The translations under genes were made by a program, and so were the position numbers. Below are positions 22,691 through 35,015 of a stretch of DNA of 64,000 bases, in pieces (positions within the stretch are counted from its first letter, which is position 1; every line of letters begins with the position of its first letter). A model generated the notes under the pieces. That model did no database searches. It was not told the DNA's origin and was given only the letters and a program-made list of their open reading frames with translations. Origin of the DNA: Schistosoma haematobium (Eukaryota > Platyhelminthes > Trematoda > Strigeidida > Schistosomatidae); contig NC_067198.1 in NCBI RefSeq assembly GCF_000699445.3, positions 34,996,536-35,060,535 on the forward strand. The letters run 5' to 3'.

Positions 22691-24995
22691 TTATAAACAT
22701 TCACTAAGAGTTTTCCTGAGTCAGTAATTCAGACTTGTGAATAGTTGTTACTCAGCCACACTACTCTTATCAAGCGCAACAAACATTGGCTCATACAGTT
22801 TTCTTCGGTTATAACAATCATTACTAAACAACTCAATTAGTCTGTGACATAACATTTACATAATGTTAACAGTAGAAGCAGAAAAATTATAGTTTAGTTT
22901 AAAGAGAACTAAACGCTAGGTTGTTGTAGTGCAGGAGAACGCTATCAATGCATTATGAAAGTCGGTCAGTCAAAAGCAACAAAAAGAATTGGTACAAATT
23001 TGTATTGATATAAATTTCCACAGTGAGATGTAATTGTTAAGATGAATATTATAGTAGCAGAAGTAGTATTATTAGTGATGGTAAAAAGAATTACATTTAA
23101 AGAATGTGATCACAGAAGAAAGAATAAATCCTCGGAATTCAAAGTTTAAGATATTTTTAGAAGGTTATTGTTCAGATTTCTATCAAAGGGTATGGATTTA
23201 CTAACATAGATAGACTAACAGTCACTAGCTTTATGGAATGATTTCGCGGCTTGGTTTGACGGTCCTTAGCTTCTCTACCACTTACTATTACACAAGCTCG
23301 TAGAGGCAGGCGGTAGCTAAATGTATGTAGTAAATCTCTCAGTCGATGAAGGTTCACCACCTAATCAACCGATTGAATAACCTTCCCTAGTATTCAGAGT
23401 TTGACTTCAATATTACTAACTCAATGGTCCTATCAAATGTCAACAATGTTTTAAAAGACACATGTGATAAGATACTAGTAAAATTTGAATGAATAAATTG
23501 AGTGAGGAAAAACGAGGTACGAGAAGAAACTCGTAATAGCTAACGGAAGCATTCTGAGGAAAATACATAATAAATCACATGAAGTGTTCGTATATGGCAA
23601 GTTTGCATCGTGTTTATATGATTACTTAAGTATATTATCTATCTTCTGATTAGACATAAAGAGATTTGTGAGAACAGTAAAAAGCATTTATCTGATACAT
23701 TATTCTAAGTGATTGACTCAGTAAAAAAAAACAGTCTGGCAGTCATACAACAAGAGCGGACACTGAGTAAATCTACCTTTATTTGTTGCAACTTACAACA
23801 GGTCAGTCTTTGTAATGAATATATTTCTCAACTACCAAGGACAGATTTATACAACTCGTCTTTGAGTTATATAAATGATTTACACGACAGTGATAGAAAT
23901 TGGCTATCTAAAATAAGACAAATTATGGTTGAATCCCCGAACAGCAAACGACGCTACTTCATGATATATTCTTCACCTAAAATTCCTAACTAACATACAT
24001 TTACAGTAAATAAGAAAAGAGAGTCAAATTACTGGACAACGCATAATAAACTGGATGTTTATGCACTAAAAAGGTCAAAGCATTATTAACGAGAAGTAAA
24101 GGGGATATAAACAAATATAGTAATGTAAAGTTATATTGTGATCAATCAGTTACAAAATGAGCAAATCGTAGAGCAAGGTTTTACTAGTTAATGAATTCAA
24201 CTTTAAGCTATAGGATACCAGGTTTGAACCCCTCACTAGATCTTTTTCACTTTAACCAGTTGACTTATATCATTATCTTTAAAATGAGTAAATATAATCC
24301 AAATAACTGACTTCATATCTGGTTACTAGGTTGGATCATTACGGATAGTTTAGAGAGATTCATTTGGAAATACAAAAGCAATAAATTTTAATCTACATCA
24401 TACATAATCACAATCTGAGTTACTGCATAAAATCACTCTAACTCAGTCACCAGGTGCACTAAGTATGAACTACACTCAATTTATTAGGGGGATTTTACCA
24501 TTCAATTCTTTAAACTGAATTCGACGGAGCAGGATTTGAACCTAAAATTTAGTGGACAAAAGTCGGAAGATTCCAAAACTATGTCATTTCATCACAAAAC
24601 TATTCAAATTACTAAACATTTTAAAAGAACACTTCCGACTGATTCAATTTCTCAGTTTAGCTATTATCATATGTTTTTCTAAACAGTCATTCAAGTTTGG
24701 ATAGTGTAATAAGAGGACGAAAATCATTGCACTATTCAAATTTATCAAATGGACTAAATGTTTCAAAGTGATTGAAATATCTTAGCAATTTTTAACCGAT
24801 GCATAAATATGCAAATACACTTTGTATTTATGTAACATTGTTTCAATAGTATTTATACAAATTTTTCTTTATCCTTATTTTAATGTTTACATACATTCTC
24901 TTCTTTTCAGTGAGTATTTTACATAATGATAGTTGATTTTCCAAATTATAAAAATTTACTCAATGTTATCAGAAAGGGGTTTTGTGGAGAGTATA
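22691..24995. other. Noncoding, probable intron, with old repeats
   Basis: AT-rich. It holds an RTE remnant (23170-23380), a tRNA-box-like spot near 24225 and an open frame at 23709-23993 that I could not support as a gene. A segment near 23030-23150 resembles 27760-27890. Confidence 0.4.
23170..23380 (-). pseudogene. SR2-like RTE C-terminal remnant
   Basis: The minus-strand frame begins VNLHRLRDLLH and continues through a degenerate GREAKDRQTK region, matching in position and pattern the SR2-like C-terminal stretch near 11120-11250 (VVNLHRLR, then GGQTKT). Very diverged. Confidence 0.45.
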
Positions 24996-24997
24996 AT

Positions 24998-25160
24998 AAC
25001 TTAATAATTGAATTCAAGAGTCAATCAAAGCAAGACCACCATGGCAAACCTGAGAGCACCTGACGGCTGTTTTGTTCTAGTGTGAGGCTCTTCAGCAGTG
25101 CGCACGCATGATCCTGCTCACAGGACTCGAAACTATAGTTAACGGTCAATTTTGATTAAT
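24998..25160 (-). repeat. SINE copy (tRNA-headed family)
   Basis: Contains the family signatures in minus orientation: ACCACCATGG at one end, the CTTCAGCAGTGCGCAC block and a tRNA-like box region (GGACTCGAAACTATAG). Degenerate. Confidence 0.55.
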
Positions 25161-25342
25161 TAATATCTATAATAAAGTAAACTGAAGTTTAGCCAATAAA
25201 TCATAAACAATACATGATGGATAAGAAATATCAAACTTTCTTATGAAAATAAATAAATCAAAATTAACTATTATCGTATTATTTAAGTAAATTATACAAT
25301 AATTAAAAGTCCATAAATGCTACTACTATTACTACTACTTAC

Positions 25343-25535
25343 TAATAGGTCTGGTGTCAGTGACTGTAATAATGTTGCACTAGATAAATATGATGATAAG
25401 TCATCGAAATTATTAGACAGTAAATCTTTTTCACAAAATTTCAATATTGCCAAAGCTGCATAAAACAAAGCAGATTCTTCATATAGAAAATATAAATCCC
25501 ATATTCGTATACATGTTTCTAATGGAAGTATTCGA
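25343..25535 (-). CDS. TBC1D14-like: TBC-domain protein, exon E (C-terminal TBC)
   Basis: Bounded by acceptor TCATCAAG (25536) and donor TTA/GTAAGT (25342). It enters with one base completing the Ser codon from exon D and leaves in phase 0. The product reads RILPLETCIRIWDLYFLYEE, then ALFYAALAILKF and a helical segment ending QSLTPDLL. This is the conserved C-terminal half of the TBC fold; the RIWD motif and the Leu/Ala helix match TBC1D12/14. It was found by following exon phases and no plus-strand frame competes. A SINE lies 80 bases upstream of the acceptor. Confidence 0.85.
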
Positions 25536-25617
25536 CTTGATGAATAATTTGATAAAGAATAAATTAGAAAAAAAAGAAATCAAATTCTCAATAATAAACA
25601 ATTATTATAATTTCATT

Positions 25618-25795
25618 GAGATCATGAACCGATCAATGTTAGAACACTATTAAAAACATGGAAGCACTGTACAGACGTTTCGTCCTATTATGGGCTCCTC
25701 AGCAGTGTGAATCCACGATCATGTATGCAGGACTCTAACCCAGAACTTTCAGTCTCAAGCGAATGTCCTCCCTCTAGACCAACTCTACACTGGAT
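25618..25795 (-). repeat. SINE copy in TBC intron
   Basis: Minus-oriented member of the tRNA-headed family: GATCATGAACCGATCA at the tail end, TTTCGTCCTATTATGGGCTC, CAGCAGTGTGAATCCACGAT, then a degenerate box region ending near CTCTAGACCAACTC. Confidence 0.65.
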
Positions 25796-26150
25796 TTATC
25801 TAAGACTTCTTATCGATTGACAATGGTATATTTGGATTATGAGTATTCGGTAAAACGCATTATATGGTTAGAACACTTTTTCATATGAGGTCTACTCTAA
25901 ACATTTGCTTACCTACGCATACATATGCTGTAGGGGTATATTTGGAAGGGAAAAAACCCACATTATTTGTGGTTAAACAGCGTGATTTCTTTTATGTTGT
26001 TGTAGAAAATGTATCGTGCGATGAAAAACAACTAATAGATTACTTAAATTACTTATTACGTGATACAATTTGTTTATTTACTCATTTGAATACGTAAACG
26101 TTAGTAAACAAAGGCACCAAAACAAATTTGCACCACACAATAAGACAGTC

Positions 26151-28874
26151 AAATTGTGAAGAGATTGATAAAGGAAGGTGAATATAATAACATAAAAGAA
26201 TAAATAAATATAAATAGATGAATGAGAGTAGAAAGAAATAACGATGATAGAAGCAGTACAGTGATACAATAATTACACAAAAAAGGCTAATTCAATGAGC
26301 ATAAGTAAGAAAGAAAACATGGGTTTTAATAATATAAATATATATTTGTAAAGTCCAGTTGATAGAAAGTCGAATTGATGAAGTTTTGTGTAAGCGAATG
26401 AGATCGAACAGTATTTTTCAAAAATGCTCAATATAAACTTAGTGTCTAGCGTTTTCAAGCATTTATTAAAAGTAAGTTTTGAGTATAAGTGTATGATTCT
26501 TACTGGAGACTTTATTTCAGTTCTCTAAAACTATCTGTATAATACCGGAAAAGTGCCCGGAAATGCATGAAACTTCACACACAATGAACATTGAATAACT
26601 CATGTACTACAATTGCACGGGAATGTATTCTATCTTATCCTTTCAGAGAATAAATAAATAGACGAATTAAATCCATACAAATTTAAATAGTACAAACGGA
26701 GTAAAGAGGAATAATATAAATATAATCAACATTAAAATAGATCTGATCATGTTTATATCATTTCATTTAGGTCAAGATGATTCAGTATGAAACTTACTTA
26801 TGTGTATGTTAGTGAGTGTGGAAAATGTGATATTTGTAATGTGGAAGAATAAGGTCACTTCAAGCGGACTCAGGAATGATTAGAATTTACAATATCTAAT
26901 AATGATGTTGTTGAAGGAATAATTAGTAAGATTTTCAAGATCTATGTAATTTGATATACAAATTTTGTAAGCATATTAACAAATGTAAATAAGAAGAGTA
27001 AATGAATTAATTGATTACAAATAGCAGACATTGTTCCTTTTTTAAAAAAAATGAAAAGTATGTATATACATAGTTCTTTATACACTTTTTATCTATAATG
27101 TGTATTGCTGAAAACATATTAATTTTAAAATAGCGACTTCCAATTGTCTAGTTATAATCAAAGTAAGAAACTAGCACAACTTTTTATTTTGAATGTTCTT
27201 TCTTTTCTCTGTGTTGAATGGTTTATTCGTGAAGTTTTCATAGTCTTTTTAGACAAAAGCGTTAACACATACTTCAATAAGAAATGAATGATTATAAATT
27301 TTCCAAAATTGACCTAGATGAATTTGGTTGGTTGTCGTTCGTAGATTTGTGGCAGTTTTTCTGTTTGTTTTGATGCTATGCTTCTAGAAGCATAGAGTTC
27401 TGGTAACGCATCAATCAATAGATATATCGCAACTGAATTACTCTGTCAACCAGTAAGAACAAGGATAAGTGACTTCAAGGTTAGAGATAAGGTTAGATAT
27501 AGAACGACTACAAGTCTATAGAAAGCAACCAGAAGAATTCACCTACGTCAACACAACACGAGGCTAATCAATTATGGAAAATTTCTAGTCACTCCGTGTT
27601 GCAGTGTGTGTATTGATAGTGTTATCGAGGAAGACAATAAAAACTTTACGAGTAAACTATCCAACTGAGAGAAAAAACACCTTCAAAACTCTTATTCTGT
27701 GCTAAAAATACTCTTCATCACCATAAATGTGTATCAACTCAAATTATCGCACAACAAGATGAAATTATCAATAAGAATACAAAAATAGTAGAAGTAATAG
27801 CATCGCTGACAATAAAAAGGATTAGATATGAGGAATGTGATTTGAAGAGAAAAAGTAAACTCTGGAATGAAACTTACGAAATAATATTAAAGTTCAAGAA
27901 TTAAAAGATATGAAGTGAATATATTTGATACTGACACTGAGACATCTCACTCAATGTCTTACCTTACGTTAGTCACGCTTCAAAGATGAGATTATAATCA
28001 TTTAATGTGCTCTACGTTTAAATGTCATGCTCAGAAGATTTATTCAACAGTTAACTGGAAATTATTCGACAATGTTCATCCCATAAAGTTTATAAATAAG
28101 CAATTCAATTCAGCAAATGAGGTTGAACAACAAGCCACTTCTCTCAAAAATAATATGTTTCTCAAACTTTCATTGAAAGGCGATGATCTTAGTTCAGTGC
28201 AGTGCATTTAAACTGACATATACTGTTGCCAACTTAGTCATTACATATGAAACAAAAACGTATTAAAATAGTTTAACTATAACAATAAAACCTTCTTGGT
28301 TACCTCAATCTATATTTATCTATTTACATATACCTGCAGTACCACGAACGTTGAAAAAACAAAAAGGATTCCATAGAGAATAACTATAAAAAACAGAGCA
28401 AAGCATTTAAAAACGGATGACTCCAAATTATTCAGCCTTGCAAAAAGAAGACATATGGTGGACAAAGGTTCTTCAGTAGGACTTAGTACTGCCTTTAGAG
28501 TGGTGAAAAGACAGAATAATGATAAACGTTTAAACTAAACAGAAGCACCAGCTGTACTCGTTTTCTCAGACTTAATCTATGCATACAAAAATTTTCAGTT
28601 CAGCTGCAAATGTTTGTCATGACGACTGATTCATTGCTATCAACACCTTCCTCCCTTCTTTCTTCATTTTTCTCGAAAAATTTGAAATTTTATTTTGTCA
28701 GTTTAATCTAGGACGTTTACATGCATTCTTCAACTTTATTACCAACGTTTAGTTAACAACTATAATACCATTATTTATTTAGTCAAGATTTCATTTCTAA
28801 TTTGTAGTTATTATAACTAGTCTTATTATTTCAATATTATCAGTACAGGGTTGTGGATATTATTAGGTTCTAAT
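26151..28874. other. TBC intron, noncoding
   Basis: AT-rich intronic DNA. It includes a perfect 20-base palindrome at 27376-27395 and a segment near 27760-27890 that resembles 23030-23150. No coding exon found. Confidence 0.4.
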
Positions 28875-29070
28875 TGAGATCATGAATTGATCAGTATTTA
28901 ATACTCTTCAGTAAATTATTCCATCCCGGATCAATCTAGTCGTCTAGGTAAATGAATTTGCTCATATAGTCGCCCCGCGAGATTCAAAACCAGGACCTAT
29001 CGGTCTCGATCGTGAACGCTTAACCTCTAGACTACTGACTCGTCATCCAACAGTGGTGCAATTTCGTGGA
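28875..29070 (-). repeat. SINE copy with tRNA-like head
   Basis: Minus-strand boxes: box B region TTTTGAATCTCGCGGGG and box A region AGTAGTCTAGAGGTTAAGC, as in tRNA genes, with the family tail near 28880. It lies head-to-head with the copy at 29098-29300; the heads (about 28975-29045 and 29100-29175) are near-complementary. Confidence 0.75.
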
Positions 29071-29097
29071 TTGGCTGAAGTTAGACATTAACACCTT

Positions 29098-29300
29098 GGG
29101 TGCCAGCTCAGTAGTCTAGTGGTTAAGCCCTCGCGCGCGAGACCGATAGGTCCTGGGTTCAAATTTCGCGGGGCGTCATCTTGGATGCTCACAGCTGAGG
29201 AATCCCATACCAGAATGAAACGACCGCCCAGTGTTTCCAGGTTTTCCATGGTGGTCTAGATTCAATTGACTCATGAATTCAGCTATTAAAAAATAGTGTA
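29098..29300 (+). repeat. SINE copy, best-preserved reference
   Basis: Box A (TAGTCTAGTGGTTAAGC near 29113) and box B (GGGTTCAAATTTC near 29154) mark a tRNA-derived head. The body follows (AGCTGAGGAATCCC, GAATGAAACGACCGCCCAGT) and then the conserved 3' part CCATGGTGGTCTAG near 29248 and TCATGAATTC. There is no acceptor-stem pairing. Other copies in the window were recognised from this one. Confidence 0.8.
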
Positions 29301-29499
29301 AAAATGAGTGTATAATAAGTATGGTATATTTGTAATAACCCGTTAAGTAGAAAATTTTAAATTTTCTGAAGCTTCTTGATTGAATGTAAGACACTTTTTA
29401 AGAGAATGAAAATTATTGAATATATTTGAAAGAATATATAAAATGAAACTGAATTCACTTCAGCCTATAATATTTATCATTGTTGTATAATTTATTTAC

Positions 29500-29627
29500 C
29501 TGAATAATGTAAAGAACCAATCGAACAGAAACATAGTTGTTTCGAAACCAACTTCTTTAAAATGTTTATAAAGTCGAGGTAGACACCTAGAGAACAACTT
29601 ATCAAAGTCATTAAAATATAGTAGAAA
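29500..29627 (-). CDS. TBC1D14-like: TBC-domain protein, exon D
   Basis: 128 bases between acceptor TTTTTTACAG (29628) and donor TTCAG/GTAAAT (29499), phase 0 in, phase 2 out. It encodes FLLYFNDFDKLFSRCLPRLY, KHFKEVGFETTMFLFDWFFT and LF. This matches the part of TBC1D12/14 that follows the Q-finger half of the domain (YF..F...F..NLPRL..HF...G......L.DW.FTL). Too short to appear as an ATG-started frame. Confidence 0.88.
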
Positions 29628-29824
29628 CTGTAAAAAAGAAATTATATAAGAGAATAATTAGTTTATTTGGTTTTGTTAACAAAAAGAACAAATGAATAGA
29701 AGAAAGTGAACATTGGTATAGATTTTGTTTAGAAGTGCTTATAAACAGTAAATTTCATTAAATCTTCTCACTGAACATTGTACAACGTTTAATGAGATTT
29801 ATCTTGATGCGTGATCATGAATAG

Positions 29825-30350
29825 TTTGAAAGAGAGCTAAGGGCGGCCAAGTCAAGACATGGCATCAGTTCATTAAGTCTAATGTACTGTGTTGTTGATG
29901 TTTTAGGTGGTTACCGAGTTGAAGTATATGTGATTAACATAACTAATGGTTAGAGACTTGGGCGATCTGACTAAAAATAGTTCGCAATAGCACCGGTATA
30001 TTCACTCTTTGTGGTCATCTACATCCTAGATTTTTTAATTATCCTGAAAGCTGTTTCAGTCTACCGATATTTTTCGTAGATGCGCACTACTGAAGAGTCC
30101 CATTCTAGGACGAAACGGCCGTCCAGTGCTTCCAGATTTTCCATGGTGGTCTAGCTCCAATTGATTTATGATCTTAACTATTAAAATATATTTCTATTGA
30201 ATCATATATTGTATCCCTAATCTTCTGTATTATCACCAACACTACCTCTAGTACTCTGGGATTTCCCCCGATAAATCTATCTCTCGATGTTGATGAAATG
30301 TAACAACTTAAACCGATGTATATATATGTCATTCTTAAAATTGTTCACGA
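29825..30350 (+). repeat. SR2-like RTE 3' end, with SINE inserted
   Basis: Starts in the C-terminal coding region (GGCGGCCAAGTCAAGACATGG, like 14400-14430) and continues into a 3' UTR resembling 14540-14770, ending near ACCGATGTATATATATGTCA. A plus-strand SINE body (about 30060-30180) interrupts it. It lies in the intron between TBC exons D and C. Confidence 0.65.
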
Positions 30351-30954
30351 CTGCCCGATTGAGAAATTTTATAAAGTTTACTTACCAAGAAACCAAACCA
30401 AACTAGTCCAAATCTAAACGAAACACTGATCGCAGTAAATAACTCCAATACAAATATATAATTTCTCAATAAGTTTCTTAATGATACTATTTCAACTTGT
30501 TACCACTCAACATGTATATAAAAGCACGTTTTTCAATCATGATTAGCTGCAACACATCGTACAATATAGTTGACATATGCGTTCCAATTGAATTGCCTCT
30601 CACATACGAGGACAAGATTATTAACTACAGTGATAGCTCCATTGGTATTTATTAGTAATTATCTTCCAGACATCATTAAAAGCACTTGAGTTTACTGGGT
30701 AGTTAGCATATATAATTAATTCGCAAAAACAAATCCAAAATGCCAAACTTTCTTATAGTAATTACTAAATTAGAAAAAGAACTCGGTCACAAGTTTAAAA
30801 TTTCCTTAATATGTGATGAAAAAACTTACAACTGCCCACCTGCAAATAAGGTCTATTATAAAGTTGATTCGTTTCAATTAACACTAAGAATTACACAACA
30901 TGATATTGGTAACTACTAAGTGATTGATCTATTGTCAGCCTTATTGTTAACATG

Positions 30955-31260
30955 AAAACACTGTAAGACCGTTTCGTCTCAGTATGGGACTCCATAGTAG
31001 TGCACGAGACCATAAGAGCCTGGTTTTGGGTGACATGTACAAAACCGTGATGACGCAATGCTTCCAAGTTTGCAATGTTAGTCTAACATCGATTAGTTCA
31101 TGATCTCTATGAAAAATCAACAATCTTCACAACTCTATACTGATATTTATCATGTCCTCACTAGTGACTAGCTTCGAGAGGTAATTCTCGGAGTTCTAAC
31201 GAGAAGCCATGATCAATGGAGTTCAACCGTATTGGATGAAGGTAGTTAGTTTCCAAAGAT
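30955..31260. repeat. SINE-derived repeat, rearranged
   Basis: Contains the GTTTCGTCTCAGTATGGGAC and AGTAGTGCACGA pieces in minus orientation, then TGCTTCCAAGTTTGCAATG and a tail in plus orientation, and a segment (31127-31250) related to 6600-6780. It looks like two partial copies joined. Confidence 0.5.
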
Positions 31261-31312
31261 AATGAAAAATGGGTGCGCAAAATTATGAATGAAATAAAAT
31301 AGTTCAACTTAC

Positions 31313-31590
31313 TTTCTCTTCATCCATACTATAAAATGCTTGATGATATGACCTATTTAAAATATTTGCAAACGTTACAAATGCATCATATGTATTATCA
31401 AAAACTATCAAAGCCATACCAGCTATCCATGACATCCCTGGTATATAACCAATTTCAGGTTGATAAGTAATAAAAGCTGATAATAAATCATGTAATCTCT
31501 CATGATATGGATAACCAGGTGAGAATAAATTCAATGTTGGATATATTTGATACATGTCTACTTTAATTGCATGCAAATTCATAGTATGAT
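31313..31590 (-). CDS. TBC1D14-like: TBC-domain protein, exon C (catalytic-finger region)
   Basis: 278 bases between acceptor TTCATTTATAG (31591) and donor GAGAAA/GTAAGT (31312); its two leading bases complete an Asp codon from exon B. It encodes the centre of the TBC domain: AIKVDMYQIYPTLNLF, PYHERLHDLLSAFITY, EIGYIPGMSWIAGMAL, TYDAFVTFANILNRSYHQAF. Placement and spacing match TBC1D12/14. RabGAP catalysis needs an Arg in IxxDxxR and a Gln in YxQ. Here the codons are CAA (Gln) in place of Arg and CCA (Pro) in place of Gln, so GAP activity by the dual-finger mechanism is not expected. The rest of the fold is conserved, which argues against a dead pseudogene. Confidence 0.9.
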
Positions 31591-32589
31591 CTATAAATGA
31601 ATAGTGAGAAAAATAGAATTGTTTATTTAACAAACTAAAATAATAATAATAATATAACACACACAAAAGCTATAGAGGAATCCTAATTTTAAAAAATTTT
31701 GAAAAACGAAAGCTGTTTCCCAATCAATCAAAAAAATGGATTCTCTTAGTAACTATTACCCTTTTTTGAAATTGAAAACCACTCGAGTACCATTGAATTA
31801 GGAGTTATGACATAGATACTCAAGGATATACCAAGAAAAATTCTATAAATACCCTACATTATTCGTCTGTTTTTATAAACTGAATAATTTATTTTAGATA
31901 GATATTCTGACCAGTGACAAGAGATTACATGGAAGTTCCAACATGATTATGGTAAAAAAAATATTGAAAACTATTCACTACGTTATAGATGAACAGTATT
32001 ATCACTATATCTGACTATATTCGTTTCAACTTCATTTGCATACACATAGAAAAAGAGAGTAGAATGTAATAGAATCCATTACATTTAATGGAATAGTTTA
32101 AAAGTAGACATTAATTTCAAAATGAAGAAAATTGCTATTCTACGATGATATGTAATTAAATGTGATAAAAGGAAATAAGGTCAATATATGAATTAATTAT
32201 ATTAAAAACTAATCCAAGATAGAATTTCACAATACAACAACTTGTTGAATTCACTTGTCAACACGATATCATGGATAATTTAAACATTTTATGACAAACT
32301 ACGATAATAATAACAATAACAATAATCTCTACATAGAACTCATCAAGATATGGATGAATAAAGTTATTCTGTAACAGTACTGAAAATGACCTTGGATACA
32401 CTGTTCATAAATCAATAGGATATCCACTTACTAAAAATTAATGGTTCCAAACTGATATCGTTTATTATTACAGTTCATGTGAAAAAAACGTACTGCCTAA
32501 TTAATTTTCAACTATTACACTTCAGCAAGTTTGACAGAATAACGCAGAAACTCATTAAGTTCCTTTACTGTCGAGGGGTCTTTGGAATT

Positions 32590-33060
32590 TTTTTAGTAAA
32601 CGGATTATTAGACGATTATTAAACTTAATCGGATACCTTGTGAAGACGGGTCACTCAATCAAGATAGACTCCGCTTCCAAAGTCGCCTACAAGGTAAGTA
32701 GAAGTCTTCTAAAGACAACTAGACTGCATCTTCTTTGCATTGCCGAAACAACCATACATCTGGAAAAACCAGAATTGTGTGTACATAAGAGACTGGTACA
32801 ACCTTTTCTTCTACCATGGTCTTAATGTCTTATAACTTTTTTCTCTCTTTCTCATACTCTTCTTCCTTTACAGTCATATGCTTCACCTCCCATCTTCCCC
32901 TTAAATCCTCTACCCCCAACTGGTTTATTTTGTTTCCACGATCATTCTAATTACATTGAATCTCAAGTCCAACATTTTATCTTATCGTACTGAGCCATCC
33001 TTTCCCAATGATAATTTCCCTATCTATTTTTTGATGAATACTTAAGCAAGTAACAATCAA
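32590..33060 (+). mobile_element. Penelope-like or other retroelement 3' fragment
   Basis: The frame 32640-32822 reads VKTGHSIKIDSASKVAYKVS and later ETTIHLEKPELCVHKRLVQP, ending in LPWS and a stop. The pattern (KTGH...IxS, then AE...I....P.LC.QK) resembles the C-terminal GIY-YIG-type end of Penelope-like elements in flukes, from memory of that pattern and not from a search. A pyrimidine-rich 3' UTR follows to about 33060. Only this end is present. Confidence 0.45.
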
Positions 33061-33714
33061 ACGATTATTAAGCTTTCCTTGTTTTTAAAAGAATTTTTTA
33101 ATAACTTTGTTTATTTAACCTCACTATCAACATGCCTGACAGAAGTTTATTATCAGTATTATTATCATCCTATTAAAATAAGTATATATATTTGCGATTG
33201 TACAGCTTTGAAAATGAATTCGCCGAAAAGAAAACTCTTCGCTGAACTGATCTTTGTTATTACACTCCAAGCAATCCAAAGTTATATATCTGCCATTTAC
33301 ACATTTAACATCGCTATCCACTTGATCATGAATGTAAATTGGCGTATATTCTTACATTATTTTTAGTATATACATCGAAAAAGTGATTAACTACTGTTAT
33401 GATGTAATTCTTGACATTACTCAACAAATTGACAGTCAATCTTTTTTGTGTGAGTTATTATCTAAAATACAACTTCGTGACAGAATTAACTATTTCAATC
33501 TGTATGCTCGAGGTAATATTGTCATATTTGGTAAACAAAACACAACGATATTACTATACGCAACAATAATGATTATAAACTATATCCATAACTTTTTTAT
33601 CATCACTGGAGATTGTGTTATACGCATGTTCAATGGTCAGTTCTCTGTGAATTAAAATCAATATTCAAGCGAAGATGAACTAACTAGTTACGTGGAAGAT
33701 ATTACTCGTCAAAA

Positions 33715-34010
33715 ACTCTCAATAGATATGGTATATTTGTGGTGTATGCTGCTTATTTAGACGAACATAAGTAGTAAGACTAATCAGAAGTGAAATGCAT
33801 GACAGAAGAAGGATAAGAAGGTCAAGTTGAACAAAACAAAAAAGGAAATAGAAAGGAATTGTGAATGGGAAGAATCATATAGAATGGGAAAGACAGTTGA
33901 CGGAAGATTTGCAAATGAAGTATTTAATGTGTGATTCTCATATTTTACGAAGATATTCTGTGATTTCGTATTAAATAATAGATTGGTTGTCCCCACCTGT
34001 GTTCTAGTTC
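33715..34010 (+). repeat. Dispersed repeat family B, copy 1
   Basis: About 290 bases sharing successive blocks with 38930-39175 and 45605-45905: GTGTATGCTGC.TATTTAGAC, ATAAGTAGTA, ACTAATCAGAAGTG, GGATGCCTGGCAGCAGAAGG-like, GACAGTTGACGGA, GAAGTATTTAATGTGTGATT. The three copies are in the same orientation. No coding potential; possible SINE or MITE. Confidence 0.65.
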
Positions 34011-34277
34011 ACTACATAACTATCTGAATAAATTAATGCTTATGCATCTATAGAGAAAAACAGAAAAATATCTAGCCAACTAGTAATTTCTAAACAACAA
34101 CTCAATTATAGTTTATCATATTCTACAAGATTGTTTTAATCATAGTTCATTGCTAATACGTATACGGTATATTTCAATCAACACTATTACTATCCGGTAA
34201 TATATAATAAAGTTTAATTATCAAACCTCGTATTGAATTACATTTCATCATCAATTATTAAAAAAAAACTAGACTAC

Positions 34278-34686
34278 CTGTTCGATTTGATTGTTCAAAA
34301 TCTGATGGATCTATTTTGAAAGAGTTTGTTGAAACAAATGCTTCTACTACTTCCTCTCCTTCGGAAGAATTTTTCCTATAATGTTGATGTAAATTTGTTA
34401 AATTACTAGTAACACAAGGGACATGTGTAAATTCTCGTTTAATTGGTATGGTATTCAATTTACTGAATATAAAATTACACATAGAACAATTAAATGTAGA
34501 ATTTGCAGTGTTATTTAAGTTAAATAATGAATAATGTTCATAATGATTAGAATTTGTTGTCTCATATTGAATGATACCAGAATGTTCAATGATATTCGTT
34601 TTAATATGGTGTTTACTTTGACTAAGACAAGTATTGAATAATTCTCGAGTTATTCCTAATTTATTATCAAGTAGTAAAGACCAAAC
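34278..34686 (-). CDS. TBC1D14-like: TBC-domain protein, exon B
   Basis: 409 bases between acceptor TTTGTTTCCAAAG (34687) and donor CGAACAG/GTAGTC (34277), phase 0 in, phase 1 out. It opens with VWSLLLDNKLGITRELFNTC, the conserved continuation of the first TBC helix. A long Asn/Ser/His-rich insertion follows (about 110 residues) that human TBC1D12/14 lacks. It includes CSMCNF, HVPCVTSN and an acidic stretch GEEVVEAF. The insertion sits between the first helices and the arginine-finger segment, probably a surface loop. Confidence 0.85.
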
Positions 34687-35015
34687 CTTTGGAAACAAAA
34701 AGAAAACATATTTTAGCATATTAGTGGAACCAAAATCATTCTGAAATATATATAATGTTACTATAAACAAACAATTGAGAAAAGACAGTATAATGAATTT
34801 AGTCACCATGACATAAAAAACTCTGCTATAGACAGCCAGTTTTTCACGTAGTTCATGATACTTCCCCATCTAATACACAATTCTTGTTGATACGTTACAC
34901 GGTTAACTACTTTCTCATATGGCACTAACCGGTAATTTAACCAACAAAACATGAAAATACAAGTATCATTAATGAAACAGAATACAATTGAACAATAGCG
35001 ATAGTCAAATGTCAA

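Noticed and set aside
23709..23993. 94-codon plus-strand frame
   Set aside because: No known motif, no splice context and near-random composition for AT-rich DNA; would need conservation data.
25447..25653. 68-codon plus-strand frame
   Set aside because: It is the shadow of TBC exon E, which reads on the minus strand with splice sites, correct phase and family motifs.
25864..26097. 77-codon frame containing VGVYLEGKKPTLFVVKQRD
   Set aside because: Looks somewhat protein-like, but there is no recognised family, it has no clear splice sites and runs into repeat-A debris; kept out of the annotation.
27376..27395. Perfect 20-base palindrome, considered as a regulatory site
   Set aside because: A single short palindrome in AT-rich intron DNA with no second copy or context.
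32280..32335. AAT/AAC-rich stretch considered as a microsatellite
   Set aside because: Too short and irregular to list as a repeat.
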